Shown here: in pieces, positions 1-8,234 of the stretch
How the letters are laid out: each line of letters begins with the position of its first letter
How positions within the stretch are numbered: the stretch's first letter is position 1
Assembly (NCBI GenBank): GCA_026392115.1
Contig: JAPLCQ010000151.1
Location: 1 to 61,045, forward strand
Source of the DNA: Armatimonadota bacterium
GTDB taxonomy: Bacteria; Armatimonadota; Chthonomonadetes; Chthonomonadales; CAJBBX01
DNA length: 61,045 nt
Direction: 5' to 3'
Made by a program: the position numbers and the translations under genes
The notes under the pieces: generated by a model
Seen by the model: the letters and a program-made list of their open reading frames with translations, nothing else
What the model was told of the DNA's origin: nothing
Databases searched by the model: none

Positions 1-522
1 GTCACCCCAGTGGACCGTGACGTTGCCGCCGGCGTCCACGGCCGAGTAGATGTCGTAGGAGAAGGTCCACTTGTACCCGAGTTCGCTGTTGTGGGTGCCC
101 TGGCTGTTGTGGTAGAGGGCGAACTCCACGGGCATGCCGCCGCAGGCGGTCCAGCCCACGAGCGGGATTCGGGTGAGCTTGTTGCCGTTGCCGGTGTTGG
201 TCCCGGCGGACGTGCCTTCCCAGGAGTACGTGGTGCCGGGCGCGGGATCGACGGAGATGACGTGGTTCTCGCCGCCGCCGCCGCCCATGAGGCGGATCTC
301 CGGCCCGTCGGCGCCGGCAGGGGACTGCGCCGCGTGGGGCCGGCGGGGCGCAACCAGGCGCGGGCCTACGGCCCGCCGCGCGGCGGGCGACCGAACCTGC
401 CCGAGCGGCTGGGCCTCGGCCGACGCCGGCGCGGCCGGCACACAGCCGAGGAGCAGGCTGACGGAGAGCGGCCCGGCCAGCCATCGTGCGAAGCGCTGAA
501 GTCTGCGAACGGAACGGCTCAT
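1..522 (-). CDS. RHS-repeat family lipoprotein, N-terminal part (runs off the window)
   Basis: The 174 visible codons are open to the window edge, so the C-terminus is missing. A basic N-terminus and hydrophobic stretch end in a lipobox-like LLLGC with Cys27, which suggests a secreted, lipid-anchored protein. After a low-complexity Ala/Pro/Arg linker comes a conserved block, with GGMPVEFALYHNS and YKWTFSYDIY at about residues 125-160, typical of the module that precedes YD/RHS repeats in large cell-surface or toxin-delivery proteins. The ATG at 522 is preferred to the out-of-frame ATG at 526 because GGAGGG lies six bases upstream of it and only this frame gives the conserved block. The leader carries hairpins and repeats (below). 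The RHS assignment rests on remembered family similarity; the C-terminal toxin or repeat region cannot be seen. Confidence 0.75.
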   Translation of the reverse strand, partial: MSRSVRRLQRFARWLAGPLSVSLLLGCVPAAPASAEAQPLGQVRSPAARRAVGPRLVAPRRPHAAQSPAGADGPEIRLMGGGGGENHVISVDPAPGTTYSWEGTSAGTNTGNGNKLTRIPLVGWTACGGMPVEFALYHNSQGTHNSELGYKWTFSYDIYSAVDAGGNVTVHWGD

Positions 523-531
523 TCATTCCCT

Positions 532-555
532 CCTTCAGGGTGGTCGGCCTGAAGG
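532..555 (-). repeat. Inverted repeat touching the RHS ribosome-binding site
   Basis: CCTTCAGG at 532-539 is the exact reverse complement of CCTGAAGG at 548-555, with an 8-base loop. In the RHS transcript the stem would take in the first two bases of the GGAGGG ribosome-binding site (528-533), so it could modulate translation. The structure is seen; the regulatory role is inference. Confidence 0.45.
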
Positions 556-579
556 CGTAGCCGGTACAATGCCGGCGTA

Positions 580-591
580 CCCCTTCAGGGG
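580..591. repeat. Second CTTCAGGGG palindrome
   Basis: CCCCTTCAGGGG is a near-perfect palindrome that repeats the CCTTCAGG core of the inverted repeat 45 bases away. The two may be copies of one small element in the RHS leader. Confidence 0.35.
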
Positions 592-700
592 TTGGCCGCC
601 CGGTTCATCGCTCTTGCAGGGGAGGGGCCGGGCGGCCCTTGTTGTTAGTGCTGCTTCGGACGCTCCGGTGGGTCCGTGTGCGGTGGGAGCCGGACTTCGC

Positions 701-740
701 CACGGACACACACGGACGCACACGGACGTCCACGGACTGC
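701..740. repeat. Four tandem 10-base units CACGGACNNN
   Basis: CACGGAC occurs at 701, 711, 721 and 731, each followed by three variable bases (ACA, GCA, GTC, TGC). The exact 10-base period is close to one DNA helical turn, so the units face the same side of the helix. It is too short and spacer-less for a CRISPR array. Confidence 0.7.
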
Positions 741-748
741 CGAGGCGA

Positions 749-797
749 CGGGGCGCATGGGTGCGCCGATGGAGTCGGGGCCCTTCGCGTTGCTCAG
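749..797. repeat. 49-base intergenic direct repeat, copy A
   Basis: This copy begins CGGGGCGCATGGG and ends GCCCTTCGCGTTGCTCAG. Both ends match copy B at 1096-1144 exactly, and the 18 bases between differ at several positions. The equal lengths suggest a dispersed repeat unit rather than chance. Confidence 0.65.
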
Positions 798-999
798 GGC
801 GACGGCAAAGGCGGCGCGGGCGGGGGTGGCGAAGGCAGGCGTGGAGGAGGGCGGTTGGCTGCATCCGCCTGACTGTGCCGCGCCGGCAAGCGCCGGCATG
901 AGAACTAACCGTGCCGTTTGCATCTCTGCTCATCCCACGAGAACCACGAACCAGCCCCTCACTGACCTGCTGAAGACTTTAAGTACTTGACGCACGCAC

Positions 1000-1028
1000 A
1001 TGATAGCGGGTTGCATCTGGCTTGTCAA
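1000..1028 (-). promoter_or_regulatory. Sigma70-type promoter reading towards the RHS gene
   Basis: On the minus strand a perfect TTGACA (1023-1028) is followed by a 17-base spacer and TATCAT (1000-1005), which matches five of six consensus bases. Transcription would start near 993, giving the RHS gene at 522 a leader of about 470 bases unless a small RNA or unseen peptide lies between. Confidence 0.6.
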
Positions 1029-1095
1029 GGGGCAAATCGGGCGCTCCGCGAGCTTGCCCCCCGAGGCCGCGTGAATGCCGGGGCAGATCGTCCGT

Positions 1096-1144
1096 CGGGG
1101 CGCATGGGCGCGGCGCCGGCGTCGAGGCCCTTCGCGTTGCTCAG
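1096..1144. repeat. 49-base intergenic direct repeat, copy B
   Basis: This is the partner of copy A at 749-797, in the same orientation and 347 bases away. It has identical 13-base and 18-base ends and a diverged middle. Such repeats are common in large high-GC environmental genomes; I cannot name the family. Confidence 0.65.
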
Positions 1145-1266
1145 AGCGGCGGCGCCCGCCGGCGAGGCGCCTCCGCGCGGGGCAGGAAGCGCGACCCGCC
1201 GCGGTGAACTCTCTGCCCCGAGGCCGCCCAGCGGCGGCCATCCCCCACGCAGGCGGATCGCCACCC

Positions 1267-4200
1267 ATGACGCTCGTACACAGGGCCCTGGCCGTGCTGG
1301 CCCTTGCCGCACCGATGGCCGCACTGGCCGCCCCAGCCCGGCCCGCGAACCCCGGATACAAGCGGCCCATCAGCTTCGAGGCGCTCCGCGGCGGCTTCGC
1401 GCAGCCGGACATGCTCTATGCGCCCTTCGCCTTCTGGTTCTGGGATGAGCCCATCCAGGCCGCCAAGATGACCCGCATGGCCGCCCGCATGGCCGAGGGG
1501 GGCATGAACCCCGGCTACGCGCACGCCCGCATGTCCATGGTCGGCACGCCGCCGCTGCCCGGCGAGCAGTGGCTGGGCGACCTCTGGTTCAAGACCTTCG
1601 GCGCGGCGCTGGGCGAGGCCGAGAAGCGCGGCGCCTACCTGGGCTACTGCGACGAGTACTGGTGGCCCAGCTTCCAGGCAAACGGCCGCGTGCTGAACCA
1701 GCATCCCGGGCTGAAGGCCGTGTCGCTGGCCTGGAAGTGCTACGACGTGAAGGGCGGCGCCGCGCTCACGGCCCCGTCCTCCCTGTTCGTCAGCGCGGCC
1801 AAGCGGCTTGAGCCCGCGCCGGACGCCGGCGAGACACCCGCCGAGACCCGCCTCGGCCGTTGGATCTGGCACCCCGAGGCCCAGCCCATCGAGCATCGCT
1901 GCTGGTTCCGCAAGCGCGTGGACGTGCCGGCCGACCGTCCATTGCGCCGGGCCGCCGTGCGCATCACCGCCGACAACGCATTCCGCCTCTTCATCGACGG
2001 CCGCGAGGCGGCGGCGTCCGACGACTGGCACGTGGTGCAGGAGGTCGATATCACCGCCCGCATGGCGCCGGGCCCGCACACGGTGGCCGTGGAGGCGCGG
2101 AACGTGGACGGCGGCTTCGGCCTCACCGCGGGGGTGCTGCTGGACTTCGGAGGCGGTCGATCGCAGCTCATCCTCACCGATGGCAGCTGGCGCACCAGCC
2201 TGCAGGCGGCGCCGGGCTGGTCGGAGCCGGGGTTCGATGACAGCGGCTGGCGCGGCGCGGCGGTCATCGCCGAGGCGGGCGCGGCGCCCTGGAACCTCTC
2301 GCCCGGGCCGGCCGATCTGCACGTGCCCGCGACGATCCGGTCGGCCTCGCTCCGCGTCATCGGCGGCGGCAAGCCCTTCCGCTGGACCGCGCCGGCGGGC
2401 TCCGATTGGCGCGTCTACGCGTTCACCCTCTACGACCATGCGGGCGTGGACGGCGGCCAGGTGAACTGCCTCGATCCGAAGCTGGCGCCGGCCTTCATCC
2501 AGATTGCCCTGGAGCCCTACGCCCGGCGCATGGCCGGGAAGATGGGCAAGGGCATTCCGGGCGACTTCATCGACCACGAGGGCGCGTACGGTTGGAGGCT
2601 GGCCTGGTCCGACGCCCTGGCGGCCCGGTACAAGTCCCGTTACGGCGCCGACCTGCGGGCCCTGCTGCCCCTCATGGCCGACGTCGACGCCGAGGGCTTC
2701 TATCCGGCGCTCCGCTGGCGCTGGTACGACCTGGTCTCGGAGCTCTACTCGGGCCAGTTCGCCCAGGTCACCGCCTGGCATGAGAAGCGGGGCATGTACA
2801 CCACGGCGCACGTCTGGGAGGAGAGCCTGCCGGCCCAGGCCTACGCCGTGGGCGACCACATGCGGCTGCTCCGGTCGCTCACCATGCCGGGCCAGGACTG
2901 CCTGGGGACCAAGGCCGTGCTGGTGCACGACTTCAAGGAGGTCGCCTCCGTGGCCGAGTTCGGCGGGCGGCGAGCGGTCACCGAGCTCATGGGCGCCGGC
3001 GGCTGGGGCGTCATGACCCCCGGGTTCCTGAAGCAGTCGATCAACGCCTGCACCGCGTGGGGCATGGGGCACGTCATCCCCCATGCCGTCTTCGCCCAGC
3101 GCAAGCTCACCGGCAACCCCTGGATGCCCGACTTCTACGAGTCGAACCCCATGTTCCCCTGGCTGCGGGTCTGGAACGACTTCGTGCGGCGCACCAGCTA
3201 CGTCAACAGCCACTGCCATGCCGTGCCCGACGTGCTGCTCTACAACCCGCTGGAGATCCTCTGGACGCTGGCCGACCACAACCTGCTCCATGCCCAGCGC
3301 AACCTGCCGGGCCTGGTCTGGACCTGGCCCGAGGACAACGCCAACGGGCGCCGCGCCAACGCCATCGACCGCGCCTACAGCAAGGCCATGCAGGACCTGA
3401 CCGACGCCCGCGTGGAGTTCCTCATCGGCGACCGCCACTACCTGGGCGGGATGCAGGTCCGCGGCGGCAAGCTGGTGACCGGGCCCTTCGCGTTCGGCGC
3501 CGTGGCCCTGCCGCCGCTGGAGGTGTTGCCGCTGGCGGTGGCCCGGAAGCTGGCGGCCTTCGCCGAGGCAGGCGGGCGGGTCTACGCGCTGGGCGAGCTG
3601 CCGCGCGCCTCGGCCGAGCGCGGGGTGGCCGACCCGGAGATGGCTGCGCTCATGGCCCGCCTGGCGGCCGCACGCACCTTCACGCAATGTCCCGCCGAGC
3701 CGGCCGCAACCCGGTCGCGCTGGGAGTATGGCCCCGGCTCCATCGTCGAGGGCTCCGGCGGCTTCGGGCTGGCGCCGCTCCTGGCCGCCGGCGCACCCGG
3801 CCTGACGAGTCCGGTCAGCTTCGAGCAGGGCGGCTTCGCCATGCTGCAGCGGCGCATGAACGTGGACGGCCGCGATCTCTACTGGCTGGCCAACAACACC
3901 GGCAAGGCGCAGGAGTGCCGCCTCCACCTGGCCGGAGCCCGCGGGGCAGCCGAGCTATGGGACGCCGAGACCGGCGCCACGCGGCTCGTGGCCTCGAGAC
4001 GCGACGCCACCGGGAGCCGGGTCACGCTTCGCTTCGGCCCCTACGAGGGCTTCTGGCTCGCCTTTGACCCGAAGCGGGCGGCCGTGGCCACCGAGCGTGG
4101 AGCGGGCGTGGCAGGCGTCGTGCCGGTGACGGGTCCGTGGACCGTCCGCTGTGAGCCCGGCCTGCAGCCCGTGGTCGATGACCCCGTGGCCGCGCCGGCC

Positions 4201-4548
4201 GAGTTCGCCGCCGGGGTGGAGAAGCCGCTGGAGGATTGGTCACGCTGGATGTCGGCCCGCTTCAGCGGCGTGCTCACCTACCGCACCACGGTGATACTCA
4301 ATGCCCAGCCGGGCATGCGCCTGACGCTGGACCTGGGCACGGTACACCACGCGGCGGCCGTCACGGTGAACGGCAAGCCCTGCGGCGCCCGCATCTGGGC
4401 CCCGCACACCGTCGACATCACCGATGCCGCCCGCCCCGGCGCCAACGTGCTGGAGGTCCGCGTGGCCAACCTGGCCAACAACAGCTACGGCGACCTCCGC
4501 CCGTCGGGCCTGATCGGCCCGGTCAGCGTGTGGGTCACCGTGCCGTAG
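1267..4548 (+). CDS. Secreted glycoside hydrolase, GH106 (alpha-L-rhamnosidase)-like
   Basis: The 1093-residue protein has a Sec-type signal peptide of about 22 residues, so it acts outside the cytoplasm. The first catalytic-barrel signature, PFAFWFWDEP, is at about residues 53-62 and is followed by a GxNPGYAHAR-like strand, as in GH106-like enzymes. A beta-sandwich insertion (about 199-350) interrupts the barrel, and a galactose-binding-like sandwich ends the protein (about 1010-1093, containing LTLDLGTVHHAAAVTVNGK). An alpha-rhamnosidase or related debranching role on plant or microbial polysaccharide is likely but not proven. The ATG at 1267 starts the signal peptide; longer in-frame extensions lack one. 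It converges on the next gene with 28 bases between them. Confidence 0.65.
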   Translation: MTLVHRALAVLALAAPMAALAAPARPANPGYKRPISFEALRGGFAQPDMLYAPFAFWFWDEPIQAAKMTRMAARMAEGGMNPGYAHARMSMVGTPPLPGEQWLGDLWFKTFGAALGEAEKRGAYLGYCDEYWWPSFQANGRVLNQHPGLKAVSLAWKCYDVKGGAALTAPSSLFVSAAKRLEPAPDAGETPAETRLGRWIWHPEAQPIEHRCWFRKRVDVPADRPLRRAAVRITADNAFRLFIDGREAAASDDWHVVQEVDITARMAPGPHTVAVEARNVDGGFGLTAGVLLDFGGGRSQLILTDGSWRTSLQAAPGWSEPGFDDSGWRGAAVIAEAGAAPWNLSPGPADLHVPATIRSASLRVIGGGKPFRWTAPAGSDWRVYAFTLYDHAGVDGGQVNCLDPKLAPAFIQIALEPYARRMAGKMGKGIPGDFIDHEGAYGWRLAWSDALAARYKSRYGADLRALLPLMADVDAEGFYPALRWRWYDLVSELYSGQFAQVTAWHEKRGMYTTAHVWEESLPAQAYAVGDHMRLLRSLTMPGQDCLGTKAVLVHDFKEVASVAEFGGRRAVTELMGAGGWGVMTPGFLKQSINACTAWGMGHVIPHAVFAQRKLTGNPWMPDFYESNPMFPWLRVWNDFVRRTSYVNSHCHAVPDVLLYNPLEILWTLADHNLLHAQRNLPGLVWTWPEDNANGRRANAIDRAYSKAMQDLTDARVEFLIGDRHYLGGMQVRGGKLVTGPFAFGAVALPPLEVLPLAVARKLAAFAEAGGRVYALGELPRASAERGVADPEMAALMARLAAARTFTQCPAEPAATRSRWEYGPGSIVEGSGGFGLAPLLAAGAPGLTSPVSFEQGGFAMLQRRMNVDGRDLYWLANNTGKAQECRLHLAGARGAAELWDAETGATRLVASRRDATGSRVTLRFGPYEGFWLAFDPKRAAVATERGAGVAGVVPVTGPWTVRCEPGLQPVVDDPVAAPAEFAAGVEKPLEDWSRWMSARFSGVLTYRTTVILNAQPGMRLTLDLGTVHHAAAVTVNGKPCGARIWAPHTVDITDAARPGANVLEVRVANLANNSYGDLRPSGLIGPVSVWVTVP

Positions 4549-4576
4549 CATCAAGCAAAGGGCGCTGGGCCGGTCC

Positions 4577-5959
4577 TCAGGCCATGTCCAGCGCCCAGAG
4601 GCTCCCCTGCCGGAGGCGGAGATCCAGCCGCACCGGCTGGCCAGCCGGGAGGCGGGGCATGCGGCGCCAGCGGATGGGCAGGGCCACGCCGTCGCCTCGC
4701 ACCGCGACGCACTCCGAATGGGTGTAGCCGGGGATCGGCTTGCCCGCCGCGTCCAGCAGGCACACGGTGAGTTCGCCCGCGACAGCAGCGTTGACGGTCA
4801 GGGACGTGCCGGACGGCAGCAGCAGCGGCGTTCGGAGCGTACCCGGGTCTTCGCTGGCCCGCCGGGCCACGTAGCGGTCTCGGGGCATTCGCGCCAGGCC
4901 GATCTGCCGCTCCGTGAAGCGCTCGACCTTGTGCCCGCGGGCGTAGCCCGCATAGTAAATGTACGTGCGGTCGCCTACGAGCAGTTGGCAGTCGCCCCAT
5001 GCCATGGCATGGTCCCAAGCGCCCACGCGCGGGTTGCGGTCCATGAAGGGCGTCCGGTCGCGGGTCCAGCGTTCGCCGTCGCGGCTCCATGCCAGCGTGG
5101 TATAGCCGAGCCCGTAGCCGCCCGGCGGCGCGTTCTCCACCTTCAGGTCGTCGCGCAACACCTTGACGAGGCCGATGAGGAGCCCGCCCCGCGCCAGCAC
5201 TCCGGACATGCAGTAGAACTGCGTCTCGCCGGGGTCGTCGGCCTCGGGGGTGATGATGCGCCACGGCTCGCGCCAATGGACCAGGTCATCACTGACGCTC
5301 TGCATGGGAATGCGCTGCTGCCCGGCCCAGGCGGGCCCGGTCGTGTAGCTGGAGACGAGGGCCAGGTATCGCTTCCGGATGGGATCCCAGTGGATGCTGT
5401 TGATATCGTGGTCGTGGCGGATCACCGGGCCGGCCGGCAGGCGCGTCCAGCTGAGGCTGTCAGGCGACGTGGCGATCTGTAGACCGCCGTCGTCCCAGTA
5501 GCCGTACTTGAAGCGCCGCGCCGGGTCGCGCTCGCGTGCGCCGTCGTCGAGGATACTGACGCCGAACTGGATGTGCCCCGGGTCCGGCAGCACGCGGTGT
5601 GGCCGCTCCCAATGGACGCCGTCGTCCGAGGCCATGGTGGCCAGATGCGACTGCGAAGCGCTCTCGGGTACGCCGTACCAGATGCGGAAGCGTCCGCCGG
5701 GCTCGCGCAGCACGGTGACGTAGGGCTGGAAGCACTTATCCTCCGGCCCGGTCACCACCGGCTCCGGCAACCGATCCGGCGGCGTCACGACGCGCTCAAG
5801 GCCCTGCGAGGTCTCGATCAGCGCATCGTCCAGCAGCAGTTGCGGGCCAGGCCCCAGCTCCATCGGAGCATGGCCCAGGCCGTCGGCCGAGCCCGACAGC
5901 CCCGCCGCAGCAGCGACGGCGGAAACGGCCAGTTCACGGCGGCTGAGTTCGTGGGTCAT
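4577..5959 (-). CDS. Secreted five-bladed-propeller glycoside hydrolase-like protein (GH32/GH43 fold)
   Basis: The 460-residue protein begins MTHELSRRELAVSA, a twin-arginine-like export signal, then the LLLDDALIE-GLERVVTPP opening common to secreted five-bladed propeller proteins annotated near GH32/GH43/GH117. Repeated blade motifs follow, such as ASDDGVHWERP, TSPDSLSWTRL and SDDLVHWREP, and a small C-terminal sandwich ends the protein. The ATG at 5959 is chosen over an in-frame GTG at 5971 because AAGGTGG sits eight bases upstream. It lies 39 bases after the next gene and is probably co-transcribed with it. Substrate unknown; hydrolytic activity is inferred from the fold only. Confidence 0.65.
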   Translation of the reverse strand: MTHELSRRELAVSAVAAAAGLSGSADGLGHAPMELGPGPQLLLDDALIETSQGLERVVTPPDRLPEPVVTGPEDKCFQPYVTVLREPGGRFRIWYGVPESASQSHLATMASDDGVHWERPHRVLPDPGHIQFGVSILDDGARERDPARRFKYGYWDDGGLQIATSPDSLSWTRLPAGPVIRHDHDINSIHWDPIRKRYLALVSSYTTGPAWAGQQRIPMQSVSDDLVHWREPWRIITPEADDPGETQFYCMSGVLARGGLLIGLVKVLRDDLKVENAPPGGYGLGYTTLAWSRDGERWTRDRTPFMDRNPRVGAWDHAMAWGDCQLLVGDRTYIYYAGYARGHKVERFTERQIGLARMPRDRYVARRASEDPGTLRTPLLLPSGTSLTVNAAVAGELTVCLLDAAGKPIPGYTHSECVAVRGDGVALPIRWRRMPRLPAGQPVRLDLRLRQGSLWALDMA

Positions 5960-5998
5960 CAGGTATTCCACCTTGTGGTGCGCTCCATCGTCAACCCC

Positions 5999-7717
5999 TC
6001 ACGGCTCGCCCAGCGCCACAATCGCCCACAACCCGAGGGTGGGCACGACCACGCGACCGTCGCGGACCGGCAGTATCTGCGGCTCGCATCCCGGCGCGTA
6101 GACCCGAGCCTCACGGGCGGACGGCACTCCCAGCGCCTTCAGGTCGAGCGTGAGGGTTACGTTGGCCTGGGGCGTCACATCGTCGGCCTTGCCATCGTAT
6201 GCGTAGCTCACCAGGTGCACCAGGGCGGACCCGCGCTTCACCCTCGGGAACGCTCGCACGGGGCCCGGCGCGACCGCCTTGGCTGCGGGATGCAGCGCGG
6301 CCATGGCGGCATCCACCGCGTCGTAGACCCCTCCGCGCCTCGCCCGACGCTCCAGCAGGCGGCCGTCCGCCGGGTCGAGCTTCTCGCGGTGCGGTGCGAC
6401 CAGCGGACGCCTCGATGATAGGTCGGCGGCCACCAACGGCTTGTCCACGATCTCGTCGCCCGCCAGCACGAGCCGGAACGCGACGTTGGCCGCGGTCAGC
6501 CGGGACGCCGCGTCGATCCATGGCTGCGGACCGTTGCGGAAGGAGCGGTGCGGCATGAGCAGGTCCATGTCGGCATAGGCCTCGTAGCCGTCGAACAGCC
6601 CGGCGTTCTCGCGCACGAACCGGTAGAGCGGCGCGAACCGCTCCGCCGGGCCCTGGTACCAGTGGGTGCCCTTCTCGGGCGTGTAGCACCACTGGCGGTG
6701 CGGCGCCATCAGGCGATGGCCCGCCGCGTAGCCCAGCGCGATCCAGTGGCGCACCAAACCGTGTAGCTGCTTCTCCTGGACGTAGGCCCAGTCTTGGCCG
6801 CTTGCCGTGGCGGCATAGGGGCGGCCCACCGCGTCGGCCAGACGGTAGGCAAGGATTGGCGCGTCACTGGGTTTGCGGCCGGCGGCATGGTGGTCGGTCT
6901 CGGCGCTGAAGAGATCGAGCACCTTGAAGTCGGCCAGGTGGAGCGGCCAGAGAAGCCCGGCGTTGGCGCCGACGGGCACCGGCTTACCGGCGACCGCCTC
7001 GGCTGTCGCGCGGAGCTCGGCCATGAGGGCGGCGGCCGCCTTGCACTGGTACGCGGTCCAGACCGGCCAGGCGGGATGCTGCGTGGGCTGTCTGCCGGGC
7101 GCCGCGGCCAGCCAGGCCCGCACATCGGCTCGGAAGTCGAACGCGGCGGCGTCGGCCTTCGCGAGGGCGCCGCGGCGATCCGGCGGCTGCGCGGCGAGGT
7201 AGCCGCGGAAGCCCTCCACGCACCGGTCGCAGAAGCAGACGCCCAGCCAGAGCCCGCCGGACGTGCCCATGTGGTCATCGACGTGGAGACCCTCGGCTCC
7301 GGCCTTGATGGTCTCGGTGACGCGCTCGCGGAGGTAGGTGCGGAACCGCGGCTGGTTGGTGCAGCACCACCAGTAGGGTATGCCCTTGTGCTGGTGGTCG
7401 GTTAGCCACGGCACCTTGACGGGCTTGCCGTCGATGTCCCGGCAGAGCGCCTCGGCGTAGGTCTCCGGGAAGCGGTCATGGTAGCGGTTGAACTCGGTGA
7501 CCATGCCGACGCTGCCGAGCCACCGCACGCCCTTGGCCTCGGCCAGCGCCCTGGCGTCGGGCTTGCCGCCCCATGCCAGCACGGTTGCGCCGTAGTCGGC
7601 GTAGGTCTGCCGGTCGGCCTGGTACATGAACACCACATCCGACCGCGACAGCGCGGGTCCGGCGGCTCGAGGCTCCATCGCCGTCGCCGCGAGAAGGCTC
7701 AACGCCAGCATGACCAT
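5999..7717 (-). CDS. Secreted TIM-barrel protein, putative glycosidase
   Basis: About 572 residues begin with the short signal peptide MVMLALSLLAATAMEPRAAG. The body reads like a glycosidase barrel: a strand with GVRWLGSVG, a GLHVDDHMG segment with paired acids, a Cys-rich CFCDRC loop, and late strands FSAETDHH and GYAAGHRLMAPH. A small beta-domain ends the protein (APGCEPQILPV...LGLWAIVAL). This resembles uncharacterised beta-galactosidase-like proteins of Planctomycetes and Armatimonadota, but I cannot assign a GH family. The ATG at 7717 is preferred to the in-frame ATG at 7747 because AAGGAG lies six bases upstream and the signal peptide then begins properly. Confidence 0.6.
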   Translation of the reverse strand: MVMLALSLLAATAMEPRAAGPALSRSDVVFMYQADRQTYADYGATVLAWGGKPDARALAEAKGVRWLGSVGMVTEFNRYHDRFPETYAEALCRDIDGKPVKVPWLTDHQHKGIPYWWCCTNQPRFRTYLRERVTETIKAGAEGLHVDDHMGTSGGLWLGVCFCDRCVEGFRGYLAAQPPDRRGALAKADAAAFDFRADVRAWLAAAPGRQPTQHPAWPVWTAYQCKAAAALMAELRATAEAVAGKPVPVGANAGLLWPLHLADFKVLDLFSAETDHHAAGRKPSDAPILAYRLADAVGRPYAATASGQDWAYVQEKQLHGLVRHWIALGYAAGHRLMAPHRQWCYTPEKGTHWYQGPAERFAPLYRFVRENAGLFDGYEAYADMDLLMPHRSFRNGPQPWIDAASRLTAANVAFRLVLAGDEIVDKPLVAADLSSRRPLVAPHREKLDPADGRLLERRARRGGVYDAVDAAMAALHPAAKAVAPGPVRAFPRVKRGSALVHLVSYAYDGKADDVTPQANVTLTLDLKALGVPSAREARVYAPGCEPQILPVRDGRVVVPTLGLWAIVALGEP

Positions 7718-7743
7718 GGTCGCTCCTTGTCCGTTGTGACGGC

Positions 7744-7854
7744 TCAATGCCGTTTCGCAAGCCTCGCATTCGTAGCGGAGGACGCGTCGGCGACCTTCAG
7801 CCGGTCATCGGCCAGCGTGAACCAGTCGGCGGGATTGGTCTCGCTTGTCCTCAT
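7744..7854 (-). pseudogene. Truncated HEPN-domain gene, toxin partner of the MNT gene
   Basis: The 36-codon remnant starts MRTSETNPADWFTLADDRL, the usual first helix of HEPN proteins in which a conserved Trp and Leu/Ala-rich helix begin the fold. It then diverges (SSATNARLAKRH) and stops, while intact HEPN proteins are about 110-140 residues. The ribonuclease motif R-x4-6-H region is missing, so toxicity should be lost. The ATG overlaps the MNT stop in an ATGA arrangement, the normal layout of MNT-HEPN pairs. The break falls immediately before the ribosome-binding site of the downstream glycosidase gene, which suggests a deletion or insertion joined the two. Confidence 0.6.
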
Positions 7855-8234
7855 ACGAGCCGTATCCCCCGCGATGTGATCTCGCGGTAATATGCCCCGC
7901 CATCGGCCAGACGCTTCTCGTGGCCGGCCGGTCCCTCCACCAACAGGTCGACCCCAAGGTTTGCTCCGGTGGCCCGGACAGGTCGCCATGACCTGCGGAT
8001 GCGTGTCGCCTCTCGGCACGGCGATGCGGTGAGGTCCTTCACGACGAGCAGGTCCACGTCGCTGTGACGGTCGGGGTTGCCGTAGGCATACGAGCCGAAG
8101 AGAATCACCTGGTGTGGGGAGAACTGCTCAACGAGGACGCGGAGGTAGGGCAGCAGGTCGTCGGCGATCCTGCTGACCGGGTACCGCGGATCACGCAGCA
8201 CGCCTTCGCGTATGTGCGGATGCTCGTCGTTCAT
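7851..8234 (-). CDS. MNT-type nucleotidyltransferase, antitoxin-like
   Basis: The 127-residue protein has the minimal nucleotidyltransferase signature ILFGSYAYGNPDRHSDVDLL, i.e. GS-x-x-Y-G then DxD, at about residues 44-63. In MNT-HEPN systems this protein modifies and silences the HEPN ribonuclease by adding nucleotides. Here the HEPN gene that follows, with a four-base ATGA overlap, is truncated to 36 codons, so the MNT is probably an orphan. The N-terminal sequence before the fold is ordinary, and the ribosome-binding site at 8234 is weak. A role in another nucleotidylation reaction cannot be excluded. Confidence 0.75.
   Translation of the reverse strand: MNDEHPHIREGVLRDPRYPVSRIADDLLPYLRVLVEQFSPHQVILFGSYAYGNPDRHSDVDLLVVKDLTASPCREATRIRRSWRPVRATGANLGVDLLVEGPAGHEKRLADGGAYYREITSRGIRLV

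Larger units (their letters stand above)
523..1266. other. Intergenic region with repeats and a minus-strand promoter
   Basis: This 744-base stretch separates the RHS gene from the divergent glycosidase gene. I find no convincing protein gene: open frames exist on both strands but have arginine/alanine-rich shadow composition. It contains two inverted repeats close to the RHS start, a four-unit 10-base tandem repeat, two 49-base direct repeats and a good sigma70-type promoter reading towards the RHS gene. These are listed separately. Confidence 0.7.

Noticed and set aside
701-740. CRISPR array
   Set aside because: The repeats are 7 bases with 3-base gaps, too short for repeats and spacers, and no cas genes are present.
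1141-3927. A 928-codon minus-strand frame opposite the GH106-like gene
   Set aside because: Low-complexity Arg/Gly/His shadow; the plus strand has a signal peptide and family motifs.
7718-7747. Continuation of the HEPN domain in the neighbouring frame through the glycosidase start
   Set aside because: The following residues in that frame do not resemble HEPN helices, so this is truncation rather than a simple frameshift.
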